Positions 1 through 5,472 of a stretch of 8,720 nucleotides of DNA are shown in pieces. This stretch comes from JAGTVG01 sp964389805 (GTDB lineage Bacteria; Bacteroidota; Bacteroidia; Cytophagales; Cyclobacteriaceae), in the NCBI GenBank assembly GCA_964389805.1, contig CAYMFU010000291.1:1-8720 (forward strand), read 5' to 3'. The translations under genes and the position numbers were made by a program. Under the pieces are notes generated by a model. That model did not search any database, had not been told where the DNA came from, and saw nothing but the letters and a program-made list of their open reading frames with translations. How positions within the stretch are numbered: the first letter of the stretch is position 1; every line of letters starts with the position of its first letter.

Positions 1-1
1 A

Positions 2-364
2 TTAGTATTAAATATTGATATTGCACCTACGATTATGGAATATGCCGGAATTAAGGTTCCGGAAGATGTCCAGGGACATAGCTTATTGCCTTTGTTAAAA
101 GATCCTTCTTTTCAGGTCAGAGACCAGTTCTTATGTGAACATTTGTATGAACTGAAATACATTCCTAAAAGTGAAGGATTACGTACAATAAAGTGGAAAT
201 ACTTCAGGTATATTGATGATCCAAAACATGAAGAACTTTATGATTTATTGAGTGATCCGTTGGAAGAGAATAATCTGGCGAATGATAATAGTTCTATTTC
301 AGAACTAGAGTTTTTAAGAAAAGAATGTGATGTAAAGATTGAAGAGCTGATTAAAGCCAGATAA
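2..364 (+). CDS. Sulfatase family protein, C-terminal part (5' end outside window)
   Basis: The reading frame is open from base 2 to the TAA at 362-364 and gives the last 120 residues of a larger protein. It begins LVLNIDIAPTIMEYAGIKVP, followed by QGHSLLPLL and later SEGLRTIKWKYFRY and ELYDLLSDPLEENNLA. This series (D-x-APT, GxSLLPLL, a segment reporting arrival at the membrane-distal strand, then 'ELYDL..DP.E..NLA') is the usual C-terminal end of type I sulfatases of the alkaline phosphatase superfamily. These enzymes hydrolyse sulfate esters, often on polysaccharides in Bacteroidota. The catalytic formylglycine site and the metal ligands lie in the missing N-terminal part, so activity and substrate cannot be judged. 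A Met at base 35 is internal, not the start. The gene converges on the bTHX gene with a 33 nt gap. Confidence 0.88.
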   Translation, partial: LVLNIDIAPTIMEYAGIKVPEDVQGHSLLPLLKDPSFQVRDQFLCEHLYELKYIPKSEGLRTIKWKYFRYIDDPKHEELYDLLSDPLEENNLANDNSSISELEFLRKECDVKIEELIKAR

Positions 365-397
365 GTACACATCCAGGCAATAACCTACAAATTAGAA

Positions 398-532
398 TTA
401 TTTGGATTTTTTCTTATTCCCTGCTGCGTTCTTTGGGCCCGCATCAACGTTTTTGCTTTTTCTTGGCCGGTTTGCCCCATATGTCCCTTTAACGATTTTA
501 CCTCTTTTTGATTTTTTATCACCTTTTCCCAT
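398..532 (-). CDS. Small ribosomal subunit protein bTHX (30S protein THX)
   Basis: On the minus strand an ATG at 532-530 opens a 44-codon frame ending in TAA at 400-398. The protein starts MGKGDKKSKRGKIVKGTYGA, continues NRPRK and ends in a Lys-rich tail (GNKKKSK). Sixteen of 44 residues are Lys or Arg. The start MGKGD.K(S/T)KRGKI..G.YG..RPRK is the signature of the bTHX family, small basic proteins that bind in the head of the 30S subunit and are known from Thermus, Bacteroidota and plastids (PSRP4). No Shine-Dalgarno site is visible; an A-rich stretch precedes the ATG, as is usual in Bacteroidota. The gene is single, converges on the sulfatase gene, and is easily missed because of its size. 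The opposite-strand open frame across it (402-608) is Phe-rich only because it mirrors Lys codons. I am confident of the family; the exact role in this organism is inferred. Confidence 0.9.
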   Translation of the reverse strand: MGKGDKKSKRGKIVKGTYGANRPRKSKNVDAGPKNAAGNKKKSK

Positions 533-848
533 ATTTTATTTTTATTTGGTCAAGAAAGAGAATACAGTTTGTTTATTAATTCTGAACAAATTTTTAATCC
601 CGGATTAGATCTAAAACTTATTACCAAGACCTGAAATACGTAAATCAAGTGGAAAATTGCAAAATACTTTGAGTTTTTTGGTGGCTTATCAGTACGAATA
701 CCTTTGGGATCATCAGATATCTGTTAATAATTGCTTTAAAAATCAGACCTTCAATTACCAGCAAAAAATTACTCTTTTTCTTGAAAAAGAAAATATTTTT
801 TTTCGATCTTTATTTGATCTATTTCTAACATTTATTATTCATACAGCC
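533..848. other. Gene-free AT-rich region between bTHX and the acidic protein
   Basis: No convincing gene is seen on either strand. The frame of the downstream acidic protein stays open back to a TTG at 657, but the 64 codons before its ATG read as low-complexity Phe/Tyr/Asn-rich sequence from AT-rich DNA and look non-coding. The region should hold the divergent promoters of the two flanking genes. A candidate plus-strand promoter lies at 677-706. An AT-only stem (773-779 with 784-790, loop CTTG) followed by a run of eight T starting at 796 could be a weak hairpin in the leader. Confidence 0.5.
677..706 (+). promoter_or_regulatory. Candidate Bacteroidota promoter, possibly for the acidic protein gene
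   Basis: TTTG at 677-680 is followed after 18 nt by TACCTTTG at 699-706, which fits the TAnnTTTG -7 consensus. It points toward the acidic protein gene but would leave a leader of about 140 nt. In AT-rich DNA such a match can arise by chance. Confidence 0.3.
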
Positions 849-1052
849 ATGTACCATGACGAACACGATGATCCATTCAAAGAGGATGACTTCAACTTAA
901 ATCAGGAGTCAGCGGATGAATACTGGAGCAAAATGCAAGAAGGTGAGGATATCCCGGAAAGAATAGAATGGTTAGAAGAAATTGATAGCGGTGAATTGGA
1001 TGAATACAGTTTTGAAAATGACCTGGATGATTTCGATTTTGATGATATTTAA
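849..1052 (+). CDS. Highly acidic 67-residue protein of unknown function
   Basis: The ATG at 849 opens 67 codons ending in TAA at 1050-1052. I do not recognise the family. The protein starts MYHDEHDDPFKEDDFNLN and ends LDDFDFDDI. By hand count 28 of 67 residues are Asp or Glu against three Lys or Arg, so the net charge is about -25. There is no signal peptide, membrane segment or cysteine; the central part (EYWSKMQEG, then PERIEWLEEI) could form short amphipathic helices. The frame is open further upstream to a TTG at 657, but the added residues look like translated non-coding DNA, so I chose the ATG. It stands alone between bTHX (divergent) and the SRP RNA gene. Such charge suggests a soluble cytoplasmic protein that binds a basic partner, or a DNA-mimic-like role, but nothing in the sequence proves either. 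Sustained acidic codon choice to the stop argues that it is a real gene. Confidence 0.6.
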   Translation: MYHDEHDDPFKEDDFNLNQESADEYWSKMQEGEDIPERIEWLEEIDSGELDEYSFENDLDDFDFDDI

Positions 1053-1202
1053 TCAGATCCATTCAGAAAACCATTTTCAGTACTTAAAAAACCAAACAAC
1101 CCTTTACAATACGTATCACTTTGCAATTCGAAAGTGAATTCTTATTATATGCCAATATCAGCTATTGGGAATCCTACTATATTGACTCTGTTTTTATCAG
1201 GA

Positions 1203-1233
1203 TTGGAATTGGAATGAAATGTGATTAATTTTG
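1203..1233 (+). promoter_or_regulatory. Promoter of the SRP RNA gene
   Basis: TTG at 1203-1205 and TAATTTTG at 1226-1233 are separated by 20 nt and match the Bacteroidota -33 (TTG) and -7 (TAnnTTTG) elements. The predicted start of transcription, a few bases after the -7 box, falls at about 1236-1237. This is exactly where the closing stem of the RNA begins. Confidence 0.75.
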
Positions 1234-1236
1234 CAG

Positions 1237-1330
1237 AGGCAAATCGATACGACTAGCTCCTATCGAACTCCCCCAGGTCTGGAAGGAAGCAAGGGTAGAT
1301 GGTTGTAGCAGTGCGATATCCGATTTGCCT
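1237..1330 (+). ncRNA. ffs: Signal recognition particle RNA (small bacterial 4.5S type)
   Basis: The core CAGGTCTGGAAGGAAGCA (1274-1291) is the conserved apical part of bacterial SRP RNA, with the GGAA tetraloop at 1281-1284 and the Ffh-binding internal loops around it. It is followed by GGGTAGAT and GGTTGTAGCAGTGCGA, the usual 3' half. The ends pair perfectly: AGGCAAATCG (1237-1246) with CGATTTGCCT (1321-1330), and the stem extends by ATA/TAT past a bulged C at 1320. At about 94 nt it is the short form without an Alu domain. The RNA binds Ffh and the receptor FtsY and directs ribosomes making membrane proteins to the inner membrane. It has its own promoter and terminator. Exact ends are inferred from the stem and promoter. 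Confidence 0.95.
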
Positions 1331-1340
1331 TTTTATTTTT
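1321..1340 (+). terminator. Intrinsic terminator of the SRP RNA
   Basis: The 3' strand of the RNA's own 10-bp closing stem (1321-1330) runs straight into TTTTATTTTT (1331-1340). The mature RNA stem therefore doubles as the terminator hairpin. Confidence 0.75.
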
Positions 1341-1488
1341 CCTTTCTTTTTTCCATCTTTACTTCAACACTTTCAGTTCAGACCTTAAATACAGGTTCAA
1401 TTAGATCTGCTATGTGTTGAATTGGTAATCATGTTAAGAAGAACCAAACCAATTTTCTCCTTAATGGTTATTATTGAAAAAAGAACTT

Positions 1489-1698
1489 ATGTACATTATA
1501 AAGGTTAAAGGGAAAAAGAAAATCCCCAACTATGTTCAAATCCGGGACGATGATTTTGTGCTCATAGGATATTTCAGTTACAAACCGGGAAGGCCCTTTA
1601 CAAGGCTTGATAAATTTGGTCTCGATGGAAAGGAGAAAGAATTTGAAGCATTGTTGGAGCAAATGCCCTTTGGCAAATTACGAAAACTGGAATTATAA
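1489..1698 (+). CDS. Small protein of unknown function, translationally coupled to ftsE
   Basis: The ATG at 1489 gives 69 residues starting MYIIKVKGKKKIPNYVQIRD and ending LEQMPFGKLRKLEL; TAA is at 1696-1698. A TTG at 1474 would add five residues (MKKEL), but the MYIIKVKG start reads as more natural. The layout suggests a compact alpha/beta fold: a basic first strand, two hydrophobic strands (around VQIRDDDFVLIGYF), then a short helix (EKEFEALLEQM). There is no signal peptide or membrane segment. The stop is one base from the ftsE start, so the two genes are co-transcribed and probably coupled. I recall, without being able to check, that similar small proteins beside ftsE in Bacteroidota are sometimes labelled fructose-6-phosphate aldolase. 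Nothing here resembles that enzyme, which is about three times longer. A link to FtsE or cell division is inferred from position only. Confidence 0.8.
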   Translation: MYIIKVKGKKKIPNYVQIRDDDFVLIGYFSYKPGRPFTRLDKFGLDGKEKEFEALLEQMPFGKLRKLEL

Positions 1699-1699
1699 A

Positions 1700-2410
1700 A
1701 TGACCTTTTCCTCAGATCCTATAGTACAAGTCAAAGAAGCCTCAATTTTTCAGGAAAACAACACCATCCTGACAGATGTTAACTTCGACATTTCAAAGGG
1801 CGAGCTTGCCTTTCTGGTTGGCCGGACCGGAAGTGGCAAATCCTCCTTACTGAAAACACTATATGCCGACCTTCCTTTACGATTGGGCGAGGTCCATATG
1901 GCCGGATTCGATATTAAAAGCATCAAAAGGAGTGAAGTACCCTATTTAAGAAGAAAACTGGGCATCATCTTTCAGGATTTTCAGCTATTTAATGATCGGA
2001 CGGTATCCGAAAACTTGTTCTTTGTAATGAAAGCAACTGGCTGGAAAGAAAAATCGAAAATGAAATCCAGAATGGCTGAGGTATTGATGCGGGTTGGGCT
2101 GGGATCAGTAGATAATAAAATGCCTCATCAGCTTTCCGGAGGTGAGCAACAGAGGGTGGTTATTGCCAGGGCCTTGATAAATGAACCCTTGATCCTCCTG
2201 GCAGATGAGCCGACAGGAAATCTTGACCCTGAAGTATCCAATGGTATATTTAAGCTTTTCCTGGAGATTAATAAAAGCGGCACCGCCATTATAATGGCAA
2301 CCCATAATTATAATCTGATAAAAAACTATCCTGCCAGGATCCTTAAATGTGAAGATGGCAGGGTACAAGACTCTGAAAAAGAAGAGGTGATATTAAAAGA
2401 TAAATACTGA
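1700..2410 (+). CDS. ftsE: Cell division ABC transporter ATP-binding protein FtsE
   Basis: The 236-residue protein carries all ABC ATPase motifs in order: Walker A GRTGSGKSS (41-49), Q-loop FQDF (91-94), signature LSGGEQQR (145-152), Walker B LILLADEPTGNLD (164-176) and the switch His in ATHN (His202). FQDFQLFNDRTVSEN, especially the DRTV, is typical of FtsE rather than of LolD or MacB. FtsE drives FtsX at the inner membrane at the division site, where the pair controls peptidoglycan hydrolases. I chose the ATG at 1700, one base after the upstream stop; the frame is open further upstream but overlaps the preceding gene there. FtsE is usually about 220-230 residues, and the extra length is a charged C-terminal tail. 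No ftsX follows; in Bacteroidota ftsX generally lies elsewhere, near uppP. All catalytic residues are present. Confidence 0.93.
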   Translation: MTFSSDPIVQVKEASIFQENNTILTDVNFDISKGELAFLVGRTGSGKSSLLKTLYADLPLRLGEVHMAGFDIKSIKRSEVPYLRRKLGIIFQDFQLFNDRTVSENLFFVMKATGWKEKSKMKSRMAEVLMRVGLGSVDNKMPHQLSGGEQQRVVIARALINEPLILLADEPTGNLDPEVSNGIFKLFLEINKSGTAIIMATHNYNLIKNYPARILKCEDGRVQDSEKEEVILKDKY

Positions 2411-2437
2411 TTAAACACCCATTAATATTACCTTTTT

Positions 2438-2467
2438 ATTCTCACCCCCGTATTACGGAGAATTTTT
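2438..2467 (+). terminator. Possible terminator after ftsE
   Basis: ATTCT (2438-2442) pairs with AGAAT (2459-2463), and CCG (2448-2450) pairs with CGG (2456-2458), around the loop TATTA. Five bases bulge on the 5' side, and a short T run follows to 2467. It lies between convergent genes, where a terminator is expected. The bulge and short T run keep confidence low. Confidence 0.35.
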
Positions 2468-2486
2468 CGCATAAGGAGAGTTTCAC

Positions 2487-3548
2487 CTAATCAAGGCGAA
2501 CATTACCGTATTTGGATATAATCTTAATTATGGTTCCTGATCCGGTCCCGATTTTTCCTTGATACTGGCTGGATGTATTATCTTTTATGATCTTACTAAA
2601 TTCAATCATATCTTCATCGTATCTTAAATTACAGAAACTCATGGTGGCTTCAATACTGGCATTAATGCCCGGTTCCAGGTTGATATTCACAGGGCCAAAG
2701 CTGCTTTTTATATTCAGAACTTCAACACTCTTACGAACTCCAATATCCAATGATCCCCCATAATCGATGTCAAGTACTAAGGATTTATTTACCTTGCCCA
2801 ATTCAAAACCTGAAAAATTGACATCGGCTTCCAGAACATCGATTTCTTCAATTTCAACCTCACCATATTTTGCGATCAGGTCAATGGATACCGCCTTTTC
2901 TGTTTCAAAAGTGGAAAAGGAACTATGGACATCAAGGTTCCCAATCTCCTCAACACCTAATTTAGAATAGCTCACCTTCAGATCTCCTTTCGTTATGGCA
3001 TCAATTTCACTGAATCCACTCCCGAACGATAACTTCACATCACAATCGCCTGTAAGTTCCCCTGCTTTTAAGTTCCCATATTGCACGTTAAGGTCCACAT
3101 CCCCAGATAAATCTCCCAAATAGGTATCTCCAAAGCTATTTTTAAGGTCCAGCGTATTGGTTTTCGGCATGCTTACATCGTAATTTATCTCAAAGGAAGA
3201 ATTTCTGCCTGATTTATTGTTTCCGATAGAGGTCACAAAAGAAAGACTACTGGATGGATTGTCATCATCAATATGAATATCAATTTTATCCAGAAGGCTC
3301 TGGGCCCGGTCATCATTAGAGGCACGGACAATAATCTCTATATCCACTTTTACTTCATTTTTATCCCAGGTCTCCACATGCATTTTCCCAAAGGAATTAG
3401 AGAGGTTAATCATGGTTGAACCACTGACTTTATAAGACTTATTAATCGATCTTTGCTTTTCGCTTTGGGCATGCACCATAACACTGCTTGCAAAAAATAT
3501 AATAACAAACACATATAAGAGGTGGTGTCTAAATACTAATGTTTTCAT
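2487..3548 (-). CDS. Secreted beta-repeat protein, DUF4097 (putative adhesin)-like
   Basis: This 353-residue protein starts MKTLVFRHHLLYVFVIIFFA and has a Sec signal peptide with likely cleavage near VHA-QS (27/28), so it should be exported to the periplasm or surface. There is no lipobox cysteine. Residues about 130-290 form at least nine short repeats of 17-21 residues, each with an alternating hydrophobic strand and a turn built on SFG or YG. Such repeats point to a right-handed beta-helix or solenoid of the DUF4097 kind. Repeat landmarks are Phe139, Tyr157, Phe175, Tyr194, Phe211, Tyr228, Phe245, Tyr263 and Phe284; related units occur near Phe53 and Tyr347. The start ATG (3548-3546) lies inside the end of the anti-sigma gene, overlapping by 20 nt, so it is the third gene of the sigma operon. 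DUF4097 proteins often sit beside sigma/anti-sigma pairs; the molecular role is unknown. It ends at TAG, 76 nt from the convergent ftsE stop. Confidence 0.85.
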   Translation of the reverse strand: MKTLVFRHHLLYVFVIIFFASSVMVHAQSEKQRSINKSYKVSGSTMINLSNSFGKMHVETWDKNEVKVDIEIIVRASNDDRAQSLLDKIDIHIDDDNPSSSLSFVTSIGNNKSGRNSSFEINYDVSMPKTNTLDLKNSFGDTYLGDLSGDVDLNVQYGNLKAGELTGDCDVKLSFGSGFSEIDAITKGDLKVSYSKLGVEEIGNLDVHSSFSTFETEKAVSIDLIAKYGEVEIEEIDVLEADVNFSGFELGKVNKSLVLDIDYGGSLDIGVRKSVEVLNIKSSFGPVNINLEPGINASIEATMSFCNLRYDEDMIEFSKIIKDNTSSQYQGKIGTGSGTIIKIISKYGNVRLD

Positions 3549-4077
3549 TTTCCTTTATGCTTTTAATTTTTTCCAATACTTCTAATTGCTGATTTAATAT
3601 ATCTATTCTCATTTGAAGATTGAGGACCATAGCGTCAATGATCTTTTCACTTTGCCCTCCTTCCGCTGCTGATTTCAACATCTGATAGGTTGAATCCAAC
3701 TGATCAATTTCTCCAAGGAGATCCTTATCCAATTCTGGATTATCCGCAACAAATTGAATAATAAGATTTTGTTTTGATTCTATCTCCTTGACATAAAATG
3801 CCTCAACATCATTGAAGGCTATATCATTTTCATTGATAAATCCATTTGCATGGACCAGAGTATCATTTCGATCCGTTCTATCCACCAATAACCACACAAC
3901 AGCAGCAAACAACACTATTGCTGCAGCACGCCATAGATAAGTGGTGATAGGAACCTGTGGTGTTTCACTATTTTCAAGCTGATCGTTGATGTTATGCCAA
4001 ACATCTTCAGGTGGCTTTTGGTCGTCAAATGCCGCCCTGTTTTCCTTGACGAATTTTTCCAGTTTATCCATTGACAT
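3529..4077 (-). CDS. Probable anti-sigma factor, single-span membrane protein
   Basis: The 182-residue protein has a charged cytoplasmic N-terminus (1-44) with DKLEKFVKENRAAFDDQKPP and VWHNI. The pattern F(V/I).ENR..FD...PP...W..I is common in small anti-sigma-like proteins of Bacteroidota. One membrane segment follows at about 47-65 (YLWRAAAIVLFAAVVWLLV), then a periplasmic part that ends in a long helix, probably coiled coil, at about 143-177. No zinc-binding HxxxCxxC motif is seen, so it is not a ZAS-type anti-sigma factor. The ATG at 4077 overlaps the end of the sigma gene by 14 nt; an ATG at 4071 is an equally possible start. The role, holding the sigma factor at the membrane until an envelope signal, is inferred from gene order and topology. 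It lacks a visible FecR domain, so this does not look like a TonB-linked FecI/FecR pair. Confidence 0.78.
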   Translation of the reverse strand: MSMDKLEKFVKENRAAFDDQKPPEDVWHNINDQLENSETPQVPITTYLWRAAAIVLFAAVVWLLVDRTDRNDTLVHANGFINENDIAFNDVEAFYVKEIESKQNLIIQFVADNPELDKDLLGEIDQLDSTYQMLKSAAEGGQSEKIIDAMVLNLQMRIDILNQQLEVLEKIKSIKENENISI

Positions 4078-4609
4078 ACACTCTTTCCTTTAAAATTTCC
4101 TTTAATCGTTTCTTTGCCCTGTTATATTGAGACTTGGAGGTAGATTCCGAGATACCCAAAATCCCAGCTATTTCCCTGTGATCGTACCCTTCAAACAGAT
4201 AAAGAGATAGTACGGTACGAAAGCCATCTGGTAGTTGTTGCAGCGCTTCTTTAATCCGGTCTATTTCAAGGATTATTTCATGGTCATGGATGGTTGTTTC
4301 TTGCTGGGCATCGTGCCCATCCAATTGTGTATACAATATTTTGTTCTTCTTAACGTGATTTATAGAAGAATTAACCACGATCCGTTTTAACCATGCACCA
4401 AATGAGGATTCACCTTTAAAAGCCTTTAAATTATTAAAAGCACTTAAAAATGCTTCCTGCAATACATCTTTCGCATCGTCCGGGTCATTCGTAATTCTAT
4501 AACAAATATTGTACATTGCCTTTGAATATTGTTTGTAAAGCGCATATTGAGCAGATCTGTCCCCACTTATACACGCTTTTATTAAAACATTCTGTTTAGC
4601 AAGTTCCAA
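4064..4609 (-). CDS. ECF-type RNA polymerase sigma factor
   Basis: The 181-residue protein has the two-domain ECF layout. Sigma region 2 spans about 24-91 and includes DDAKDVLQEAFLSAFNNL and SSFGAWLKRIVVN. Region 4 spans about 115-172, with LPDGFRTVLSLYLFEGY and the helix-turn-helix HREIAGILGISESTSKS. There is no region 3 and no extra C-terminal domain. The start is a TTG at 4609-4607, because an in-frame stop lies five codons upstream and the first internal Met is at residue 32, inside region 2. The N-terminus (LIKACISGDRSAQ.ALY..Y) fits the family. The gene leads an operon with the anti-sigma and DUF4097-like genes, overlapping the former by 14 nt. It should direct RNA polymerase to a small set of promoters, probably including its own. 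The signal and wider regulon cannot be read from the window. Confidence 0.92.
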   Translation of the reverse strand: MELAKQNVLIKACISGDRSAQYALYKQYSKAMYNICYRITNDPDDAKDVLQEAFLSAFNNLKAFKGESSFGAWLKRIVVNSSINHVKKNKILYTQLDGHDAQQETTIHDHEIILEIDRIKEALQQLPDGFRTVLSLYLFEGYDHREIAGILGISESTSKSQYNRAKKRLKEILKERVYVNG

Positions 4610-4637
4610 TCCCGTTTTTAATTAAATATCACCATAA

Positions 4638-4663
4638 AGACAGGGAAAAAATGCAAGGGTTGC
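4638..4663 (-). promoter_or_regulatory. Candidate ECF-type promoter before the sigma gene
   Basis: On the minus strand GCAACC (4663-4658) is followed after 16 nt by GTCT (4641-4638). An AAC-containing -35 and a GTC-containing -10 at 16-17 nt are typical of ECF sigma promoters. Transcription would start near 4631, about 22 nt before the TTG start. The -35 lies in a direct repeat, TTGCA-N4-TTGCA (minus strand, 4665-4652). No TAnnTTTG box is seen in this gap. Autoregulation is inferred. Confidence 0.45.
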
Positions 4664-4736
4664 AATTCACGAACAAAAAGGCGTTTTTCATGCATTAAAT
4701 TACAGAAAGCCTTCAGAAGGTGCATTTTATATATCC

Positions 4737-5471
4737 TTAGTTTGATAATTCTTGGTAGTTCTTTTTAGCAAGATAGAATTCTGGCTGTATTTCAAGTGCT
4801 ATTCCAAATTGTTTCTTAGCCTCAGTAACATTCCCTTCTTCTTTTGATATAAGCCCTTTAATATTATGAAGGCTGGCCCGTAAGACTACTTCCTGTTCTA
4901 CATCGTTTTCATCCGGGAAGAATATCTTTATCTCATCCGATTCTCTCTTGCTCAGCATTATGTCAATATTGGTCTTACTCTCCTTATATCGTTTCAGCTG
5001 ATATTGTAAAATGGCCATTTTATATAAGAAATTGATGTTATTGGCCCTCAGGTATAGTGATTCATAATCCTCAAGGGATTTATCGATCGCACCAACCTGT
5101 TCCAGGGAAACAGCACGCATCTCAAGAGCCTGAGTATTATTTGGATTCAATAAGAGCACATCATTGAGGGTTAAGGTAGCGGAAAAATACCTCTGATTAT
5201 CGAAATAAATATAAGCCAGTGCATAAAGAATGGAATCATTCTGCGGCTCCAGAACACAAATATTGTAAAGAGCAGTAATAGCTGCATTTACATCACTGTA
5301 TTTGACAGCCCTTTGATAGATCCCTTTCTGCATTCTGTACATCATGGTTTGGCGGATGTCAATCTGTTGTTGTCCTTGTGCCTCATCTTGAGCCTGTACC
5401 GTTTGAATCATGAACAGCAATAACATCCATACGGTAATTCCTAAAATCGTTTTTTTCATTAGAGTTTTCAT
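4737..5471 (-). CDS. Secreted tetratricopeptide repeat (TPR) protein
   Basis: The 244-residue protein starts MKTLMKKTILGITVWMLLLF, a Sec signal peptide with likely cleavage after VQA (27). There is no lipobox cysteine, so it is probably soluble in the periplasm. The rest is helical, with TPR-like units: about 62-95 (AITALYNICVLEPQNDSILY), 96-129 (ALAYIYFDNQRYFSATLTL, then LLLNPNNTQALEM), 130-165, and a last unit at about 205-240 (GNVTEAKKQFGIALEIQPEF). TPR proteins are protein-binding scaffolds; no partner can be named. Its ATG lies one base after the cca stop, so it is co-transcribed with cca and probably coupled to it. A second Met at residue 5 (MKKTILG) is an alternative start with a normal signal peptide. 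The ECF sigma gene follows after 127 nt on the same strand. Confidence 0.85.
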   Translation of the reverse strand: MKTLMKKTILGITVWMLLLFMIQTVQAQDEAQGQQQIDIRQTMMYRMQKGIYQRAVKYSDVNAAITALYNICVLEPQNDSILYALAYIYFDNQRYFSATLTLNDVLLLNPNNTQALEMRAVSLEQVGAIDKSLEDYESLYLRANNINFLYKMAILQYQLKRYKESKTNIDIMLSKRESDEIKIFFPDENDVEQEVVLRASLHNIKGLISKEEGNVTEAKKQFGIALEIQPEFYLAKKNYQELSN

Positions 5472-5472
5472 C

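Noticed and set aside
402..608. Plus-strand open frame with a Phe- and Leu-rich product
   Set aside because: It lies opposite the bTHX gene, and its Phe/Leu runs mirror Lys-rich codons on the minus strand; the product has no sensible signal peptide or domain.
657..848. N-terminal extension of the acidic protein from a TTG
   Set aside because: The 64 extra residues are AT-driven low-complexity sequence with none of the acidic character that begins at the ATG at 849.
1117..1136. CACTTT/AAAGTG hairpin as a terminator for the acidic gene
   Set aside because: The six-base stem has an eight-base loop and no T-run after it, so it is likely a chance palindrome.
2105..2368. Minus-strand open frame inside ftsE
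   Set aside because: It is fully covered by the conserved ftsE motifs on the plus strand and its product looks random.
2767..2970. Plus-strand frame inside the DUF4097-like gene
   Set aside because: It is a mirror of the repeated Ser, Glu and Asp codons of the real gene.
4713..4723. CCTTC-A-GAAGG palindrome as a terminator after the TPR gene
   Set aside because: The stem is very short and the minus strand shows no T-run after it.
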